Source: Deltaproteobacteria bacterium
GTDB taxonomy: Bacteria; Lernaellota; Lernaellaia; JACKCT01
Assembly: GCA_020845895.1 (NCBI GenBank)
Contig: JADLEX010000115.1
Span: 1 to 39,753, forward strand
Length of the DNA: 39,753 nt
Reading direction: 5' to 3'
Part shown: in pieces, positions 16,699 to 24,631 of the stretch
Numbering within the stretch: the first letter of the stretch is position 1
Layout: each line of letters opens with the position of its first letter
Position numbers and translations under genes: made by a program
Notes under the pieces: generated by a model
The model's database searches: none
Seen by the model: only the letters and a program-made list of their open reading frames with translations
Told to the model about the DNA's origin: nothing

Positions 16699-16974
16699 CT
16701 AACGCAATACGAGCCGCAGCGTGTCCTTCAACTCGGAGAGGGCGTGTTTCGTGCGTCCGTCCTTCACGGCGTCGATGATGCAGTGCTCCAGGTGATCTTC
16801 GAGCAATTCCTTGCGCGCGGCCTCCATCGCCTTCATCACGGCGGCCATCTGCTGGAGCAGATCGGCGCAGGGCCGATCCTCGTCCACCATGCGACGGATC
16901 GATTCGACATGCCCCGCGATGCGCGCGAGACGCTTCGCGACCGAATCACGTTTTTTGTGTTGAGAGTGGCCCAT
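16699..16974 (-). CDS. CsoR/RcnR-family metal-sensing repressor
   Basis: The 91-residue all-helical protein belongs to the CsoR/RcnR/FrmR family (DUF156): KRLARIAGHVESIRRMV opens the family core. Candidate metal ligands are H3, C36 (RPCADLL), H61 and C65 (DHLEHC). Copper CsoR proteins use Cys-His-Cys and E. coli RcnR uses His-Cys-His-His. The His-Cys-His-Cys set seen here is like the nickel sensor InrS, so nickel or cobalt sensing is the leading inference. It is the first gene of an operon with the CDF exporter. AGGAGG precedes the ATG, inside a perfect inverted repeat. Confidence 0.93.
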   Translation of the reverse strand: MGHSQHKKRDSVAKRLARIAGHVESIRRMVDEDRPCADLLQQMAAVMKAMEAARKELLEDHLEHCIIDAVKDGRTKHALSELKDTLRLVLR

Positions 16975-16978
16975 ATCC

Positions 16979-16997
16979 TATCCTCCTGGAGAGGATA
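16979..16997. promoter_or_regulatory. Operator of the metal sensor-exporter operon
   Basis: TATCCTC (16979-16985) and GAGGATA (16991-16997) form a perfect 7-bp inverted repeat with a 5-base spacer. The element covers the sensor's Shine-Dalgarno. G/C tracts flanked by AT are typical of CsoR/RcnR operators, so this is the likely autoregulatory site. Confidence 0.65.
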
Positions 16998-17082
16998 ATA
17001 GCAGGTACGGGATTTCGCGCAAGTGAGCTGAAATCGGTGAAGGTCGTGAAGTGTCGTTGTTCCGTTCGGCGTCTATTCCGCC

Positions 17083-17191
17083 CCTGTCATCCCGAGCGGA
17101 GCGAAGCGGAGTCGAGGGATCCCCCAAGTCTTCAACCCTGAAGGGATTCCTCCACTCCGTTCGCTACGCTCATTCCGGTCGGAATGACAGG
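17083..17191. repeat. Intergenic palindromic repeat element with CCTGTCAT termini
   Basis: The 109-bp element begins CCTGTCATCCCGAG and ends GGAATGACAGG, so its first 8 bases are the exact complement of its last 8. It contains the internal pattern GAGCGGAGCGAAGCGGAGTC. Elements of this style are dispersed in many bacterial genomes between genes. It carries no coding capacity. Confidence 0.6.
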
Positions 17192-17240
17192 CGATCCCGT
17201 CGCGGTTCGCCACCAACCATACCCGGTCCGCGGAAGAACC

Positions 17241-17975
17241 CTACGGTTGCTGTAGAAACGCCGTCACATCACCGGCGAGGCGCATCATCGCCTTTTCGAA
17301 CGCGGCGTGCTCGGCGCGGCGCACCGTCTCGTAGGAATTGGCGTCGGACGACGTGGTGCGCGTCAGGTAGTCCTCGGTGAACACACCCGACCAGACCACA
17401 ACGCCGGTGCGCACGTGCAGTACCACGGCCTCGACCGCGCAGTAGGAGCGTGACTCATCGGCCGCGAATTTTTTTTGGCTCGTGTAGGTCCAGTTGGCGC
17501 TGCGGTAGATGAGCAGGAGTTCGGACTGGAACCGCGCCGCGGCCTCGCGCAGCAGCGGGATCGACATGTCGCGGGGAACCAGCATCGACGGCATCATGCG
17601 CGCGTCGGACACGCGTGGCGCTGTTTTGAGCGCAGTGAGGAACCGTTCGGTCCACTGGCGGTCGAGCGCCGCCATTTCCTCGGACCAGTATCCGTACTCG
17701 GGCCGCTGCTGGAATTTCACCACCGAAATCCGTGCGCTTTCTGGCAACGTGATGGTGGAGCCCAGAATCGCCGCGATATCCTCGCCGGAGATCACCGCCT
17801 TGTCGCTCGCAAACAGCGACGTCGTCAGATCCAGGCCGCCGCGATAGTCCTGCTCCGCGGCGACGTTACGCGTTTCGGCCTCCTTGCGCGGCATGGACGC
17901 GCACGCGCTGACAAACGCGGTGGACGCCAGCGCAAACACGATCACGCAGATCCAAAGAACGCGACGACGCGGCAT
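17241..17975 (-). CDS. Envelope lipoprotein of unknown function
   Basis: The 244-residue protein has a signal peptide with lipobox FVSAC at about residue 25. The rest is a soluble alpha/beta domain (EYGYWSEEMAALDRQWTERF, FQSELLLIYRSANWTYTSQKKF, AVVLHVRTGVVVWSGVF). The alternation of a stress-like ARISVVKF strand and a late VVLHVRTG strand recalls small periplasmic assembly lipoproteins, but I cannot name a family. Unlike its neighbours it has no poly-Asp linker. GGGGGA lies 4 bases before the ATG. It starts 21 bases after the ceramidase-like gene, so it shares that operon. Confidence 0.8.
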   Translation of the reverse strand: MPRRRVLWICVIVFALASTAFVSACASMPRKEAETRNVAAEQDYRGGLDLTTSLFASDKAVISGEDIAAILGSTITLPESARISVVKFQQRPEYGYWSEEMAALDRQWTERFLTALKTAPRVSDARMMPSMLVPRDMSIPLLREAAARFQSELLLIYRSANWTYTSQKKFAADESRSYCAVEAVVLHVRTGVVVWSGVFTEDYLTRTTSSDANSYETVRRAEHAAFEKAMMRLAGDVTAFLQQP

Positions 17976-17996
17976 GAAATCCCCCGATATCGGTGT

Positions 17997-19520
17997 TTAT
18001 TGCAGGATCGCCCGCACGGCCGACGCGTAAATCTGCTCCGTATCCAGCGAGAAGTCGAGATCTTCCTCGTAGTGATCGGGGTGCCCCATCGGGTGACGGT
18101 CCGCGGCGGGAACCATGTAACCGATCGCGTCGCCGCACAGACCCAGGTGCATGAGGATCGGGGCGGGCGAGAGGTGCGCGAAGCCGTCCATCGCGGGAAA
18201 CGCGGTCTCACCCCACTCCTCGCCGAAGTCCACGACGCTCGCCTCGCGACCCACCATCGTTTCGGGAAACGTCTCGCCCGGCGACGAGATCAGCGCGACC
18301 GCCCCCACGCGCACCAGCGCGAGCCGCTCGTCGGCGCAGCCCAGCGGCCCGCAAAACGCCCGGTCGCCCCGCACCACGTCGTCCCAGTCGTATTCCACGA
18401 GCCCGGCGACGAACGCGGCCATCATGATCGGATTGCGCACGGGGATCTTCAGCGGCTCGACACGCACCGAAAAATCCGGATTCGCGTCGTCACCCGCCGT
18501 CTCGATCGCGTCGGCGGCGATGTCCGCGATCACGTAGCCCAAGCTTCGCGCCTTGTCCCAGCCGGGTTCCTGCAAATACACCGGCTCGCCGCCGTCCAGA
18601 ACGGGGTCGCCGTCCTCGTCGCGCGCGGGCACGGCGACACCCGTCGGCGTGGACAGGCCGCCCACCGCGCCGGTGGCGTAAACCACGCCGCCGCCGAGCC
18701 GCGATTCGAGCCGCGTGCGCGCCCAGCGCGGAAAGTCCGCCGTCACCATGTTCTGGCCGATCATCACCTCGGGGTGAGAGTGCCAGTTCAGCAGCGTGGC
18801 GACGGTGTCGCCGGTCTCGCCGACAAACGACGCCACGGACAGTGTCGACACGGTCACGTCGGGCTCGCGGATGTCGGCGATCAGCGTGGGTTCGTTCGAG
18901 CCGGGTTCGTTCACCTCGGCGCTCGCCGCGCGCATCGTCACCGGCTCGAGGCGCGACCACGTGTCGATGACGAGCTGCTCCACCGTGTCCTGAATGAAAC
19001 GCATGTAGGTCGGCGACACACCACTGTCGAGCAGATTGGGGCCATAGACGCCGACGAGGTCGGGCGCTTCGTGCGTGTGCGTGGACGCGATGAGCACGTG
19101 ATCGGGATCGAGGCCGAATTCGCCGAGCGCGCCCTGGATGTCGCGGATGCGCGAGAGCGTGAATCCTGTGACATCGAGGGCGACATACACCACGTGCTCG
19201 CGGCCCTTCGCGATGGCGATCGCCCGCGCCTCGAGATCGTCGTGAACGCCCTCGCCCGCGCGCGCCGGCCAGATGCCGCCCAAATACACGGGCTCGGGAT
19301 GATTGGCGCTATTGGGAGAAATGATCGCCGCGCCCGCCGCCGCGTAAAGCCGCCCGTCGTCGGGGGGCCAGATGCCGTTCAGGTCGGGTGCGTCGTCGTC
19401 ATCGGGCGAGACGGCGTCGTGTGCGCCGCCGCCCGCGTCATCAACGTCGTTCTCGTCAAACGCGCAGGCGGAAGCGAAGACCACAAGCAGAACCAGCAGT
19501 ATTGTCCGCATTCGGTTCAC
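17997..19520 (-). CDS. Neutral/alkaline ceramidase-like lipoprotein
   Basis: Neutral ceramidases are zinc amidases that split ceramide into sphingosine and fatty acid. The 507-residue protein has a lipobox FASAC, a linker with DENDVDD and PDDDDAPD, and then the family core. The core contains AAAGAAIISP near the start, YLGGIW, STHTHEAPD (metal histidines), LNWHSHPEV and ISSPGETFPE. The C-terminal Ig-like domain of some ceramidases is not evident. The substrate could be another amide lipid. The start is GTG at 19520, which overlaps the lpdA stop (GTGA), or ATG at 19511. Either is translationally coupled to lpdA. Confidence 0.82.
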   Translation of the reverse strand: MNRMRTILLVLLVVFASACAFDENDVDDAGGGAHDAVSPDDDDAPDLNGIWPPDDGRLYAAAGAAIISPNSANHPEPVYLGGIWPARAGEGVHDDLEARAIAIAKGREHVVYVALDVTGFTLSRIRDIQGALGEFGLDPDHVLIASTHTHEAPDLVGVYGPNLLDSGVSPTYMRFIQDTVEQLVIDTWSRLEPVTMRAASAEVNEPGSNEPTLIADIREPDVTVSTLSVASFVGETGDTVATLLNWHSHPEVMIGQNMVTADFPRWARTRLESRLGGGVVYATGAVGGLSTPTGVAVPARDEDGDPVLDGGEPVYLQEPGWDKARSLGYVIADIAADAIETAGDDANPDFSVRVEPLKIPVRNPIMMAAFVAGLVEYDWDDVVRGDRAFCGPLGCADERLALVRVGAVALISSPGETFPETMVGREASVVDFGEEWGETAFPAMDGFAHLSPAPILMHLGLCGDAIGYMVPAADRHPMGHPDHYEEDLDFSLDTEQIYASAVRAILQ

Positions 19521-20941
19521 TTCTTGGAAATATGAATCGGCGCGCCGGCGGCGACCTCGGCGGCTTCCATCACGGCTTCCGAGAGCGTCGGGTGCGGGTG
19601 GATCGTCGCCATCAGGTCTTCCAGCGTCGCGCCCATCTCGATCGCCAGCGCGACCTCGGCGATGAGTTCCGACGCATGCGGCCCGACAATCCCCGCGCCC
19701 AGGATTAGCCCGCTCGCTTTGTCGGCGATGATTTTCGCAAATCCATCCGAGGCGCCCATCGTGCGCGCGCGGCCGAGCGCGGTGAGCGGGAAACGCCCGA
19801 CGGCGATCTCGCGCCCGTTCGCCTTCGCTTCAGCCTCTGTCATGCCAGCGGTCGCGATTTCGGGATTCGTGTACACCACGGCGGGCACGGCCCGGTTGTC
19901 GTAGGCCGACGGGAGCCCGGCGATCACCTCCGCCGCGACCTTGCCCTGGCGGCTCGCCTTGTGCGCGAGCATCGGCCCCGGCGTGACGTCGCCGATCGCG
20001 AAGATGTGCGGGACCGACGTGCGGCAACACTCGTCGATCGCGATCAGGCCCCGCTCGTCCAGAGCGACACCCGCAACGTCGAGCCCGAGGTCCTCGGTGT
20101 TAGGCCGCCGCCCGACCGCCACGAAGACCTGCTCGAACGCGCGTTTTTCGACCTTGCCGCCGGTCTCGATCTCGGCGGTGAAACCCGTCTTCGTTTTTTT
20201 CAGCGCGACGACCTTGGAGGCGAGCAGCACGGCTTCGAAGGTCTTTTGCGCGCTTTTCGCCACGACGCGGGCGAGATCCGCCTCGGTGCCGGGCAGCAGG
20301 TTCGGCGTGAGTTCGACGACCGTGACCTTCGACCCGAGCCCCGCGTAAACGAATCCGAGTTCGAGACCGATATAGCCGCCGCCGACGACGAGCAGTGTCC
20401 TGGGCACCTTGGGAATGGCGAGCGCGTCCGCCGCCTGCCAGACCGGCAAGCCTTCGGCGAAGACCGGCACAACCGGGCGCGAGCCCGTGGCGATGACGCA
20501 TTGGTCGAAATCGATCGCCGAAACTTCGGGCGACGAGTCGTCGTCGCCGGTGATCTTGATCGACGTGGCGCTCGCGAAACTCGCGCGGCCGTGAACGATC
20601 TCGACGCCCCGCGCCTTGAGCAGCGCGCGCACGCCGTTTGTGAGCCCGTCAATTACCGAAGCGCTATGACGTCGCAGCGCCACGTGGTCGATCGTCATGC
20701 CGGTGAATTTCACGCCGAACGCCGCGGCCTCGCGCGCCGCTTCGGCCACTTCGACGGCGTGGATGAGCGTCTTGGACGGGATGCACCCCTCGATCAGGCA
20801 CACGCCGCCGGGGCGCTCGCGCAGCTCGACGAGCGCGACCTCTTTGCCCAGATCCGCCGCGCGCAGCGCCGCGACGTATCCCCCCGGGCCCGCGCCGATG
20901 ACGGCGACCTGCGTCTTTTCGCGAATGCTACCGACGACCAT
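19517..20941 (-). CDS. lpdA: Dihydrolipoyl dehydrogenase
   Basis: This FAD enzyme reoxidises dihydrolipoamide, passing electrons to NAD, as the E3 part of 2-oxoacid dehydrogenase or glycine cleavage complexes. The 474-residue protein has the FAD motif GAGPGG (16-21), the redox pair C48/C53 in GGVCLIEGC, an NAD-binding VVGGGYIGLE motif, the second FAD motif IFAIGDVT and the C-terminal HPHPTLSE that supplies the active-site His/Glu. GGAG precedes the ATG at 20939-20941. It heads an operon with two envelope lipoproteins; no E1 or E2 gene is nearby. Confidence 0.96.
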   Translation of the reverse strand: MVVGSIREKTQVAVIGAGPGGYVAALRAADLGKEVALVELRERPGGVCLIEGCIPSKTLIHAVEVAEAAREAAAFGVKFTGMTIDHVALRRHSASVIDGLTNGVRALLKARGVEIVHGRASFASATSIKITGDDDSSPEVSAIDFDQCVIATGSRPVVPVFAEGLPVWQAADALAIPKVPRTLLVVGGGYIGLELGFVYAGLGSKVTVVELTPNLLPGTEADLARVVAKSAQKTFEAVLLASKVVALKKTKTGFTAEIETGGKVEKRAFEQVFVAVGRRPNTEDLGLDVAGVALDERGLIAIDECCRTSVPHIFAIGDVTPGPMLAHKASRQGKVAAEVIAGLPSAYDNRAVPAVVYTNPEIATAGMTEAEAKANGREIAVGRFPLTALGRARTMGASDGFAKIIADKASGLILGAGIVGPHASELIAEVALAIEMGATLEDLMATIHPHPTLSEAVMEAAEVAAGAPIHISKK

Positions 20942-21075
20942 GCGCACTCCGCCGCTTGTGGGAAGCGCGCATTGTAGGGGGGCCGCGATGCGCGGGCAAG
21001 TTTGAGCGACCCTGTTCCATTTCGCTGGGCGGGAATAGACTGTTGGAAATCTCACGATCGAGAAGGGGCTGGGCC

Positions 21076-21996
21076 ATGCGTTACGCTTCGTGGTGGGCGA
21101 TGTTGGCGGCGATGCTGTTGGCGAGTGCCTCGGTCGTGGCCTGCGGCTGCGGCGACGATGACGACGACTCCGGGGGCGGCAACGAGGACGACGACGCGGA
21201 TGATGATGACGATGACGCCGATGACGACGCCGACGACGATCTCGATGACGACGACGAGTGCCTGAACACCGAGACGGATCTCGACTACGACTGCAACGGC
21301 ACGACCGACGAGTGCGAATCGTTCACCTACGACGCCGACGGCAATATGCTCACCGACACCAACGACATCGGCTGCGACGGACCGAACGCGGGAGACACGT
21401 GCTACGCCTACGTCTACGACGCGCAGGGCAACAACACCGCGCGAGCGCGCGACGACGACTGCGACGGCACGGACGACGTGTGTTACGAGATGACTTACGA
21501 CGCGAACGGCAACGAGATCACGTATCAGTACGACACCGACTGCGACGGCACGGTTGAATATTGCGCCGAGTCGGTTTTTGACGCACAGAATCGGGAGATC
21601 AGTTACACCAGCGACACGGATTGCGACGGCACGGACGACGAGTGCGGCGTATTCACCTACAACGCCGAGGGCTTGCGGGACGAGATGCGCGCCGACGAGG
21701 GCTGCGACGGGTCCGACGACCGGTGCTACACGTCGACCTGGGACGAGAACGGCAATGAGATCGCCTACGACAGCGACGACGGCTGCGACGGCACCGTGGA
21801 CGACTGCTCGACGACGACCTACAACGAGGACAATCATCCCATTTCGTACACAGTCGATGTGTTCTGCAACGGACCGAGCGTCGAGGACTGGTGCGGCGTC
21901 ATGGTTTGGGACGACGATCTGCAGATGTCGAGCGCGATGGACTTCGGCTGCGACGGCACCGACGACCTGTGTTTCGAGAGCACGTGGGAATGCTAA
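21076..21996 (+). CDS. Lipoprotein made of Cys/Asp-Gly repeats
   Basis: The 306-residue protein has a lipobox SVVAC, then GCG, five Asp, GGG and a long Asp linker. From about residue 70 to the end it consists of units of about 30 residues. Each pairs a Cys-Asp-Gly turn (for example DTDCDGTDDEC) with a Tyr/Asp-Gly-Asn hairpin (for example FTYDANGNEITY). Nine C-[DN]-G...C turns are visible. The second half of each unit resembles the YD/RHS-type repeat and the first half a calcium-binding Asp loop. It probably forms a long disulfide-stabilised stalk or fibre on the surface. AAGGGG supports the ATG; longer starts are unlikely. Confidence 0.82.
   Translation: MRYASWWAMLAAMLLASASVVACGCGDDDDDSGGGNEDDDADDDDDDADDDADDDLDDDDECLNTETDLDYDCNGTTDECESFTYDADGNMLTDTNDIGCDGPNAGDTCYAYVYDAQGNNTARARDDDCDGTDDVCYEMTYDANGNEITYQYDTDCDGTVEYCAESVFDAQNREISYTSDTDCDGTDDECGVFTYNAEGLRDEMRADEGCDGSDDRCYTSTWDENGNEIAYDSDDGCDGTVDDCSTTTYNEDNHPISYTVDVFCNGPSVEDWCGVMVWDDDLQMSSAMDFGCDGTDDLCFESTWEC
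21280..21990 (+). repeat. In-gene tandem repeats coding for Cys-Asp-Gly units
   Basis: Degenerate units of about 70-100 bases recur, each containing TGCGACGG or a close variant, and code for the C-D-G turns of the repeat lipoprotein. Confidence 0.7.
21960..21994 (+). repeat. 35-bp exact duplication, copy 1
   Basis: The last 34 coding bases of the repeat lipoprotein, plus one base before them, recur without mismatch at 23289-23323. Confidence 0.92.
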
Positions 21997-22044
21997 GAGA
22001 TTCCGCCCCGGCCAGGCCGCGCATCATCATTCCGCGAGGTTGCC

Positions 22045-23202
22045 ATGAGTCGTTGGAGTCGCGCGCGAATCGTCCTTTCCGTGGTCTTTGGCTGCCTGAT
22101 CCTCGCCTCCGTGCTCGCGGTCTGGTGGAGCGCGCCGTGGGTACGCCGACCACCGATCAGCCACGAGGACGCGGAAGCGACGCTCGAGGAATACACCAAG
22201 ATCGTCGATCGCATGGCCGCGCTCCCCGGCGAGGACCACGCAGCGCTGGAAGCGCTATTCGCGCGATGGAAGGATCGTCTCGAGTCGTCCCAAACGCCGC
22301 TGCGCGACGAAACCGCGTGTCCGATGCTGCCGGATGATTTTGGACCCGCGACCGCGCCGTTTCTGGCCGACGCACGAACACTGTCGGAAGAGATGGCGAC
22401 CATCGTCGATGACGGTCTTGCGCTGCGCCAACTCGCCGGACCGGAGGACGACATTCTCGATTTCACACCGCTCCGCGAGTCGATGCGTTGGGAGGGTGCG
22501 CTGGCGATCCTCGACGCGCGCGCGGGCGACAGCGCCGCCGCCGCTCGGCGAATCGAACGCCTCGGACGCATCTCCGAGGGCGTCGTTGGCGCGCCGGTGC
22601 TCATTCACGTGCTCATGGCTGCGGCCATGGACGGCATCGCCGACTTGGCCGTGCTTTCCGCCGCACCGCGCCTCGGCGCCGGGAAGTTGACGGCCATCGT
22701 CGAAGGCCGCCGCGCACGAACACGATACGACGATGCCTTCCGCGAAAGCGTCGCGATCGAGGCCGTGTGGATGAGCCGTAGTTTGCCGACCGACTTTTCG
22801 TCGATGCGAATGCTCGACAGGGAGGCCGATTCGATTCACGACCATCTGATGTCAATGTTGTTCGCGACCGGTCCGCGCCGGACGGCAATTCGCGAGCGCG
22901 ACGTTTATCTGTACATCACGCGGGACTATCTCTCGCACCTCGATGAGGACACGCTCTCCGACACCGATCCATTGAAACGATTGCGAGACCGGGGAGTGCG
23001 ATCCGTCGTCGCAGAGATGGGGTGGCCGAATATGCCCACGCTGCGTGCGAAGCTGCGGGAGATGCAGAAGCGCTTCGACGCCGTCACGGCGTTTCTGGAG
23101 CGCGTCGCCGCGAGCGGAATCGGCGGCCTTGGAGCGAGCACGTTCCCTTACAACGAAAAGTACGAGATCTGGACGGACGGGCAGTCGGTGTGCCTGAAGT
23201 GA
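22045..23202 (+). CDS. Membrane-anchored helical protein of unknown function
   Basis: The 385-residue protein has a short basic N-terminus and one membrane segment (about 10-29). A mostly helical extracytoplasmic domain rich in Ala, Arg and acidic residues follows (EDAEATLEEYTKIVDRMAAL, ALAILDARAGDSAAAARRIE). It ends with a small beta-type tail (YNEKYEIWTDGQSVCLK). I recognise no family. A GAGG lies 5 bases before the ATG. It follows the repeat lipoprotein by 48 bases and may be cotranscribed with it. Confidence 0.72.
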   Translation: MSRWSRARIVLSVVFGCLILASVLAVWWSAPWVRRPPISHEDAEATLEEYTKIVDRMAALPGEDHAALEALFARWKDRLESSQTPLRDETACPMLPDDFGPATAPFLADARTLSEEMATIVDDGLALRQLAGPEDDILDFTPLRESMRWEGALAILDARAGDSAAAARRIERLGRISEGVVGAPVLIHVLMAAAMDGIADLAVLSAAPRLGAGKLTAIVEGRRARTRYDDAFRESVAIEAVWMSRSLPTDFSSMRMLDREADSIHDHLMSMLFATGPRRTAIRERDVYLYITRDYLSHLDEDTLSDTDPLKRLRDRGVRSVVAEMGWPNMPTLRAKLREMQKRFDAVTAFLERVAASGIGGLGASTFPYNEKYEIWTDGQSVCLK

Positions 23203-23203
23203 C

Positions 23204-23325
23204 GACCGGGCAAACGCGACGGACGGCACACACGACGTGTGCTACGAGGGACCTACGACTCGAGCGTCAACGGAGTCGCCTACCGCATCGACGACCTGTG
23301 TTTCGAGAGCACGTGGGAATGCTGA
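23204..23325 (+). pseudogene. Decayed 3-prime fragment of the repeat lipoprotein
   Basis: Directly after the membrane-anchored gene the sequence still codes for one repeat unit: TDGTHDVCYE in one frame, then, after a 2-base shift at 23249-23250, TYDSSVNGVAY and DDLCFESTWEC followed by a stop. The last 35 coding bases are identical to the end of the gene at 21076-21996. It is a truncated, frameshifted copy without a start. Its last bases supply the ATG of the GH43-like gene. Confidence 0.75.
23289..23323 (+). repeat. 35-bp exact duplication, copy 2
   Basis: It is identical to 21960-21994. The ATG of the following GH43-like gene (23319-23321) lies inside it, out of frame with the lipoprotein reading. 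Confidence 0.92.
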
Positions 23326-24452
23326 AAGGCGCTCTATTCCTGATCGCGGTTTTTTGCGGGTCGGTCGCCATGGCCGCACCCGCCTACGGACCGGTGATCG
23401 ATCTGCCCGGCGCGGCGAGCGCCGCGGACCCCTGCCTGATCCGCGTCAGCGACACGTACTACCTATATCCCACGCACACCGGGCGCACCGTCGAGTGCTG
23501 GAGCTCGACCGATCTGGTGAATTGGACGTACGAGGGCGTGGTCTGGGGACCGGCGCCGGACGGCGCGTGGAATGACAACATGGTGTGGGCGCCCGAGGTC
23601 TTCATCGACGGGGACGACTATTATCTCTACTACACCGCCAACGACAAAATCGGCGTCGCGATCGGCGACGGCCCCACCGGACCCTTTGTCGATGTTTACG
23701 ACGAGCCCTTCCTCGGCGGCGACCGATGGGAGTTTCTCGGCTATACGATCGACGGCCACGTGTTCCGCGACGACGACCAAAAACTGTATCTGTACGGCAC
23801 GGGGTACAATCCGCTGAGCATTCTCCGCGTGTGGGAGCTCGACGACCCGATCACACCGACCACTCAGGAAGGAACGCCGGTGTTGGGGCCCGAGGTGCTC
23901 GGCTGGGAGTTCGTCGTGCTCGAGGCGCCCTGGATGATCAAACACGACGGCACGTATTACCTGATGTACTCGGGCAACCGCGCCGACACAAACGCCTATG
24001 CGATCGGCTACGCCACGGCGACGAGTCCGTTGGGGCCGTTCACCAAATACGACGGCAACCCGATTCTCGCCGCCGACACCGACGCGGGGTTCTACGGCCC
24101 CGGCCACCATTCCGTGGTGCGCACGCCCGATGAACGCATGGTCATGGCCTATCACACGAAGATCGCGCCCACGACGGGCTGGGACCGGCTGGTGCGTCTC
24201 AATGAGATCGCATTCAACGGCGACGGCAGCCTGTGTGTGGTGCTCGACGAATCCTGTCCCGACCTGACGACCGACGACGATGCCGTGGATGACGACACGG
24301 ATGACGACGACGTTTTGGACGACGACACGTTCGATGACGATGCGTCTGACGATGATGCGGGCGACGACACGGTCGACGACGATCTACAGGCGTCGGACGA
24401 CGACGATGCGTCGAGCGGCGACGACGACGATGATGACGGGTGCGGGACCTGA
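23319..24452 (+). CDS. Secreted GH43-like glycoside hydrolase with poly-Asp/Cys tail
   Basis: The 377-residue protein has a signal peptide (cleavage near MAAPAYG) and a five-bladed-propeller domain of the GH43 type, which usually removes arabinose or xylose residues from polysaccharides. Candidate catalytic residues are D37 (ADPCLI, base), D145 (IDGHVF, pKa modulator) and E202 (LEAPWM, acid). GPGHHSVV supplies the central His. After residue 315 an Asp-rich tail of about 60 residues ends SGDDDDDDGCGT, nearly the same as the S8-like protein at 9006-13052. The ATG at 23319 sits within a duplicated fragment of another gene and has only a weak Shine-Dalgarno. Confidence 0.87.
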   Translation: MLKGALFLIAVFCGSVAMAAPAYGPVIDLPGAASAADPCLIRVSDTYYLYPTHTGRTVECWSSTDLVNWTYEGVVWGPAPDGAWNDNMVWAPEVFIDGDDYYLYYTANDKIGVAIGDGPTGPFVDVYDEPFLGGDRWEFLGYTIDGHVFRDDDQKLYLYGTGYNPLSILRVWELDDPITPTTQEGTPVLGPEVLGWEFVVLEAPWMIKHDGTYYLMYSGNRADTNAYAIGYATATSPLGPFTKYDGNPILAADTDAGFYGPGHHSVVRTPDERMVMAYHTKIAPTTGWDRLVRLNEIAFNGDGSLCVVLDESCPDLTTDDDAVDDDTDDDDVLDDDTFDDDASDDDAGDDTVDDDLQASDDDDASSGDDDDDDGCGT

Positions 24453-24520
24453 CGAATCTTCGTCGGCGCTTCCGGATATCGGCGATTTTTCCGACGGTCG
24501 CGGCCCATGAGCGACGTCAT

Positions 24521-24548
24521 TTGACATCGCGCCGATCGGACTTACGTT
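24521..24548 (+). promoter_or_regulatory. Candidate promoter of the pirin gene
   Basis: A perfect -35 element TTGACA (24521-24526) is followed after 16 bases by TACGTT (24543-24548), a weak -10 element. Confidence 0.45.
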
Positions 24549-24563
24549 GTGCGTGCGGACGAT

Positions 24564-24593
24564 CCGCCCCGGTTGTGGGGCGGCTCATTTTTT
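24564..24593 (+). terminator. Intrinsic terminator or leader attenuator
   Basis: CCGCCCC (24564-24570) pairs with GGGGCGG (24577-24583), then CTCATTTTTT. It follows the GH43-like gene but also lies between the pirin promoter and the pirin ATG at 24632. It may therefore act as an attenuator or simply end upstream transcription. Confidence 0.65.
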
Positions 24594-24631
24594 CCCGACG
24601 AAACACTCCACCGAAACGCAAGGAGCCGACG

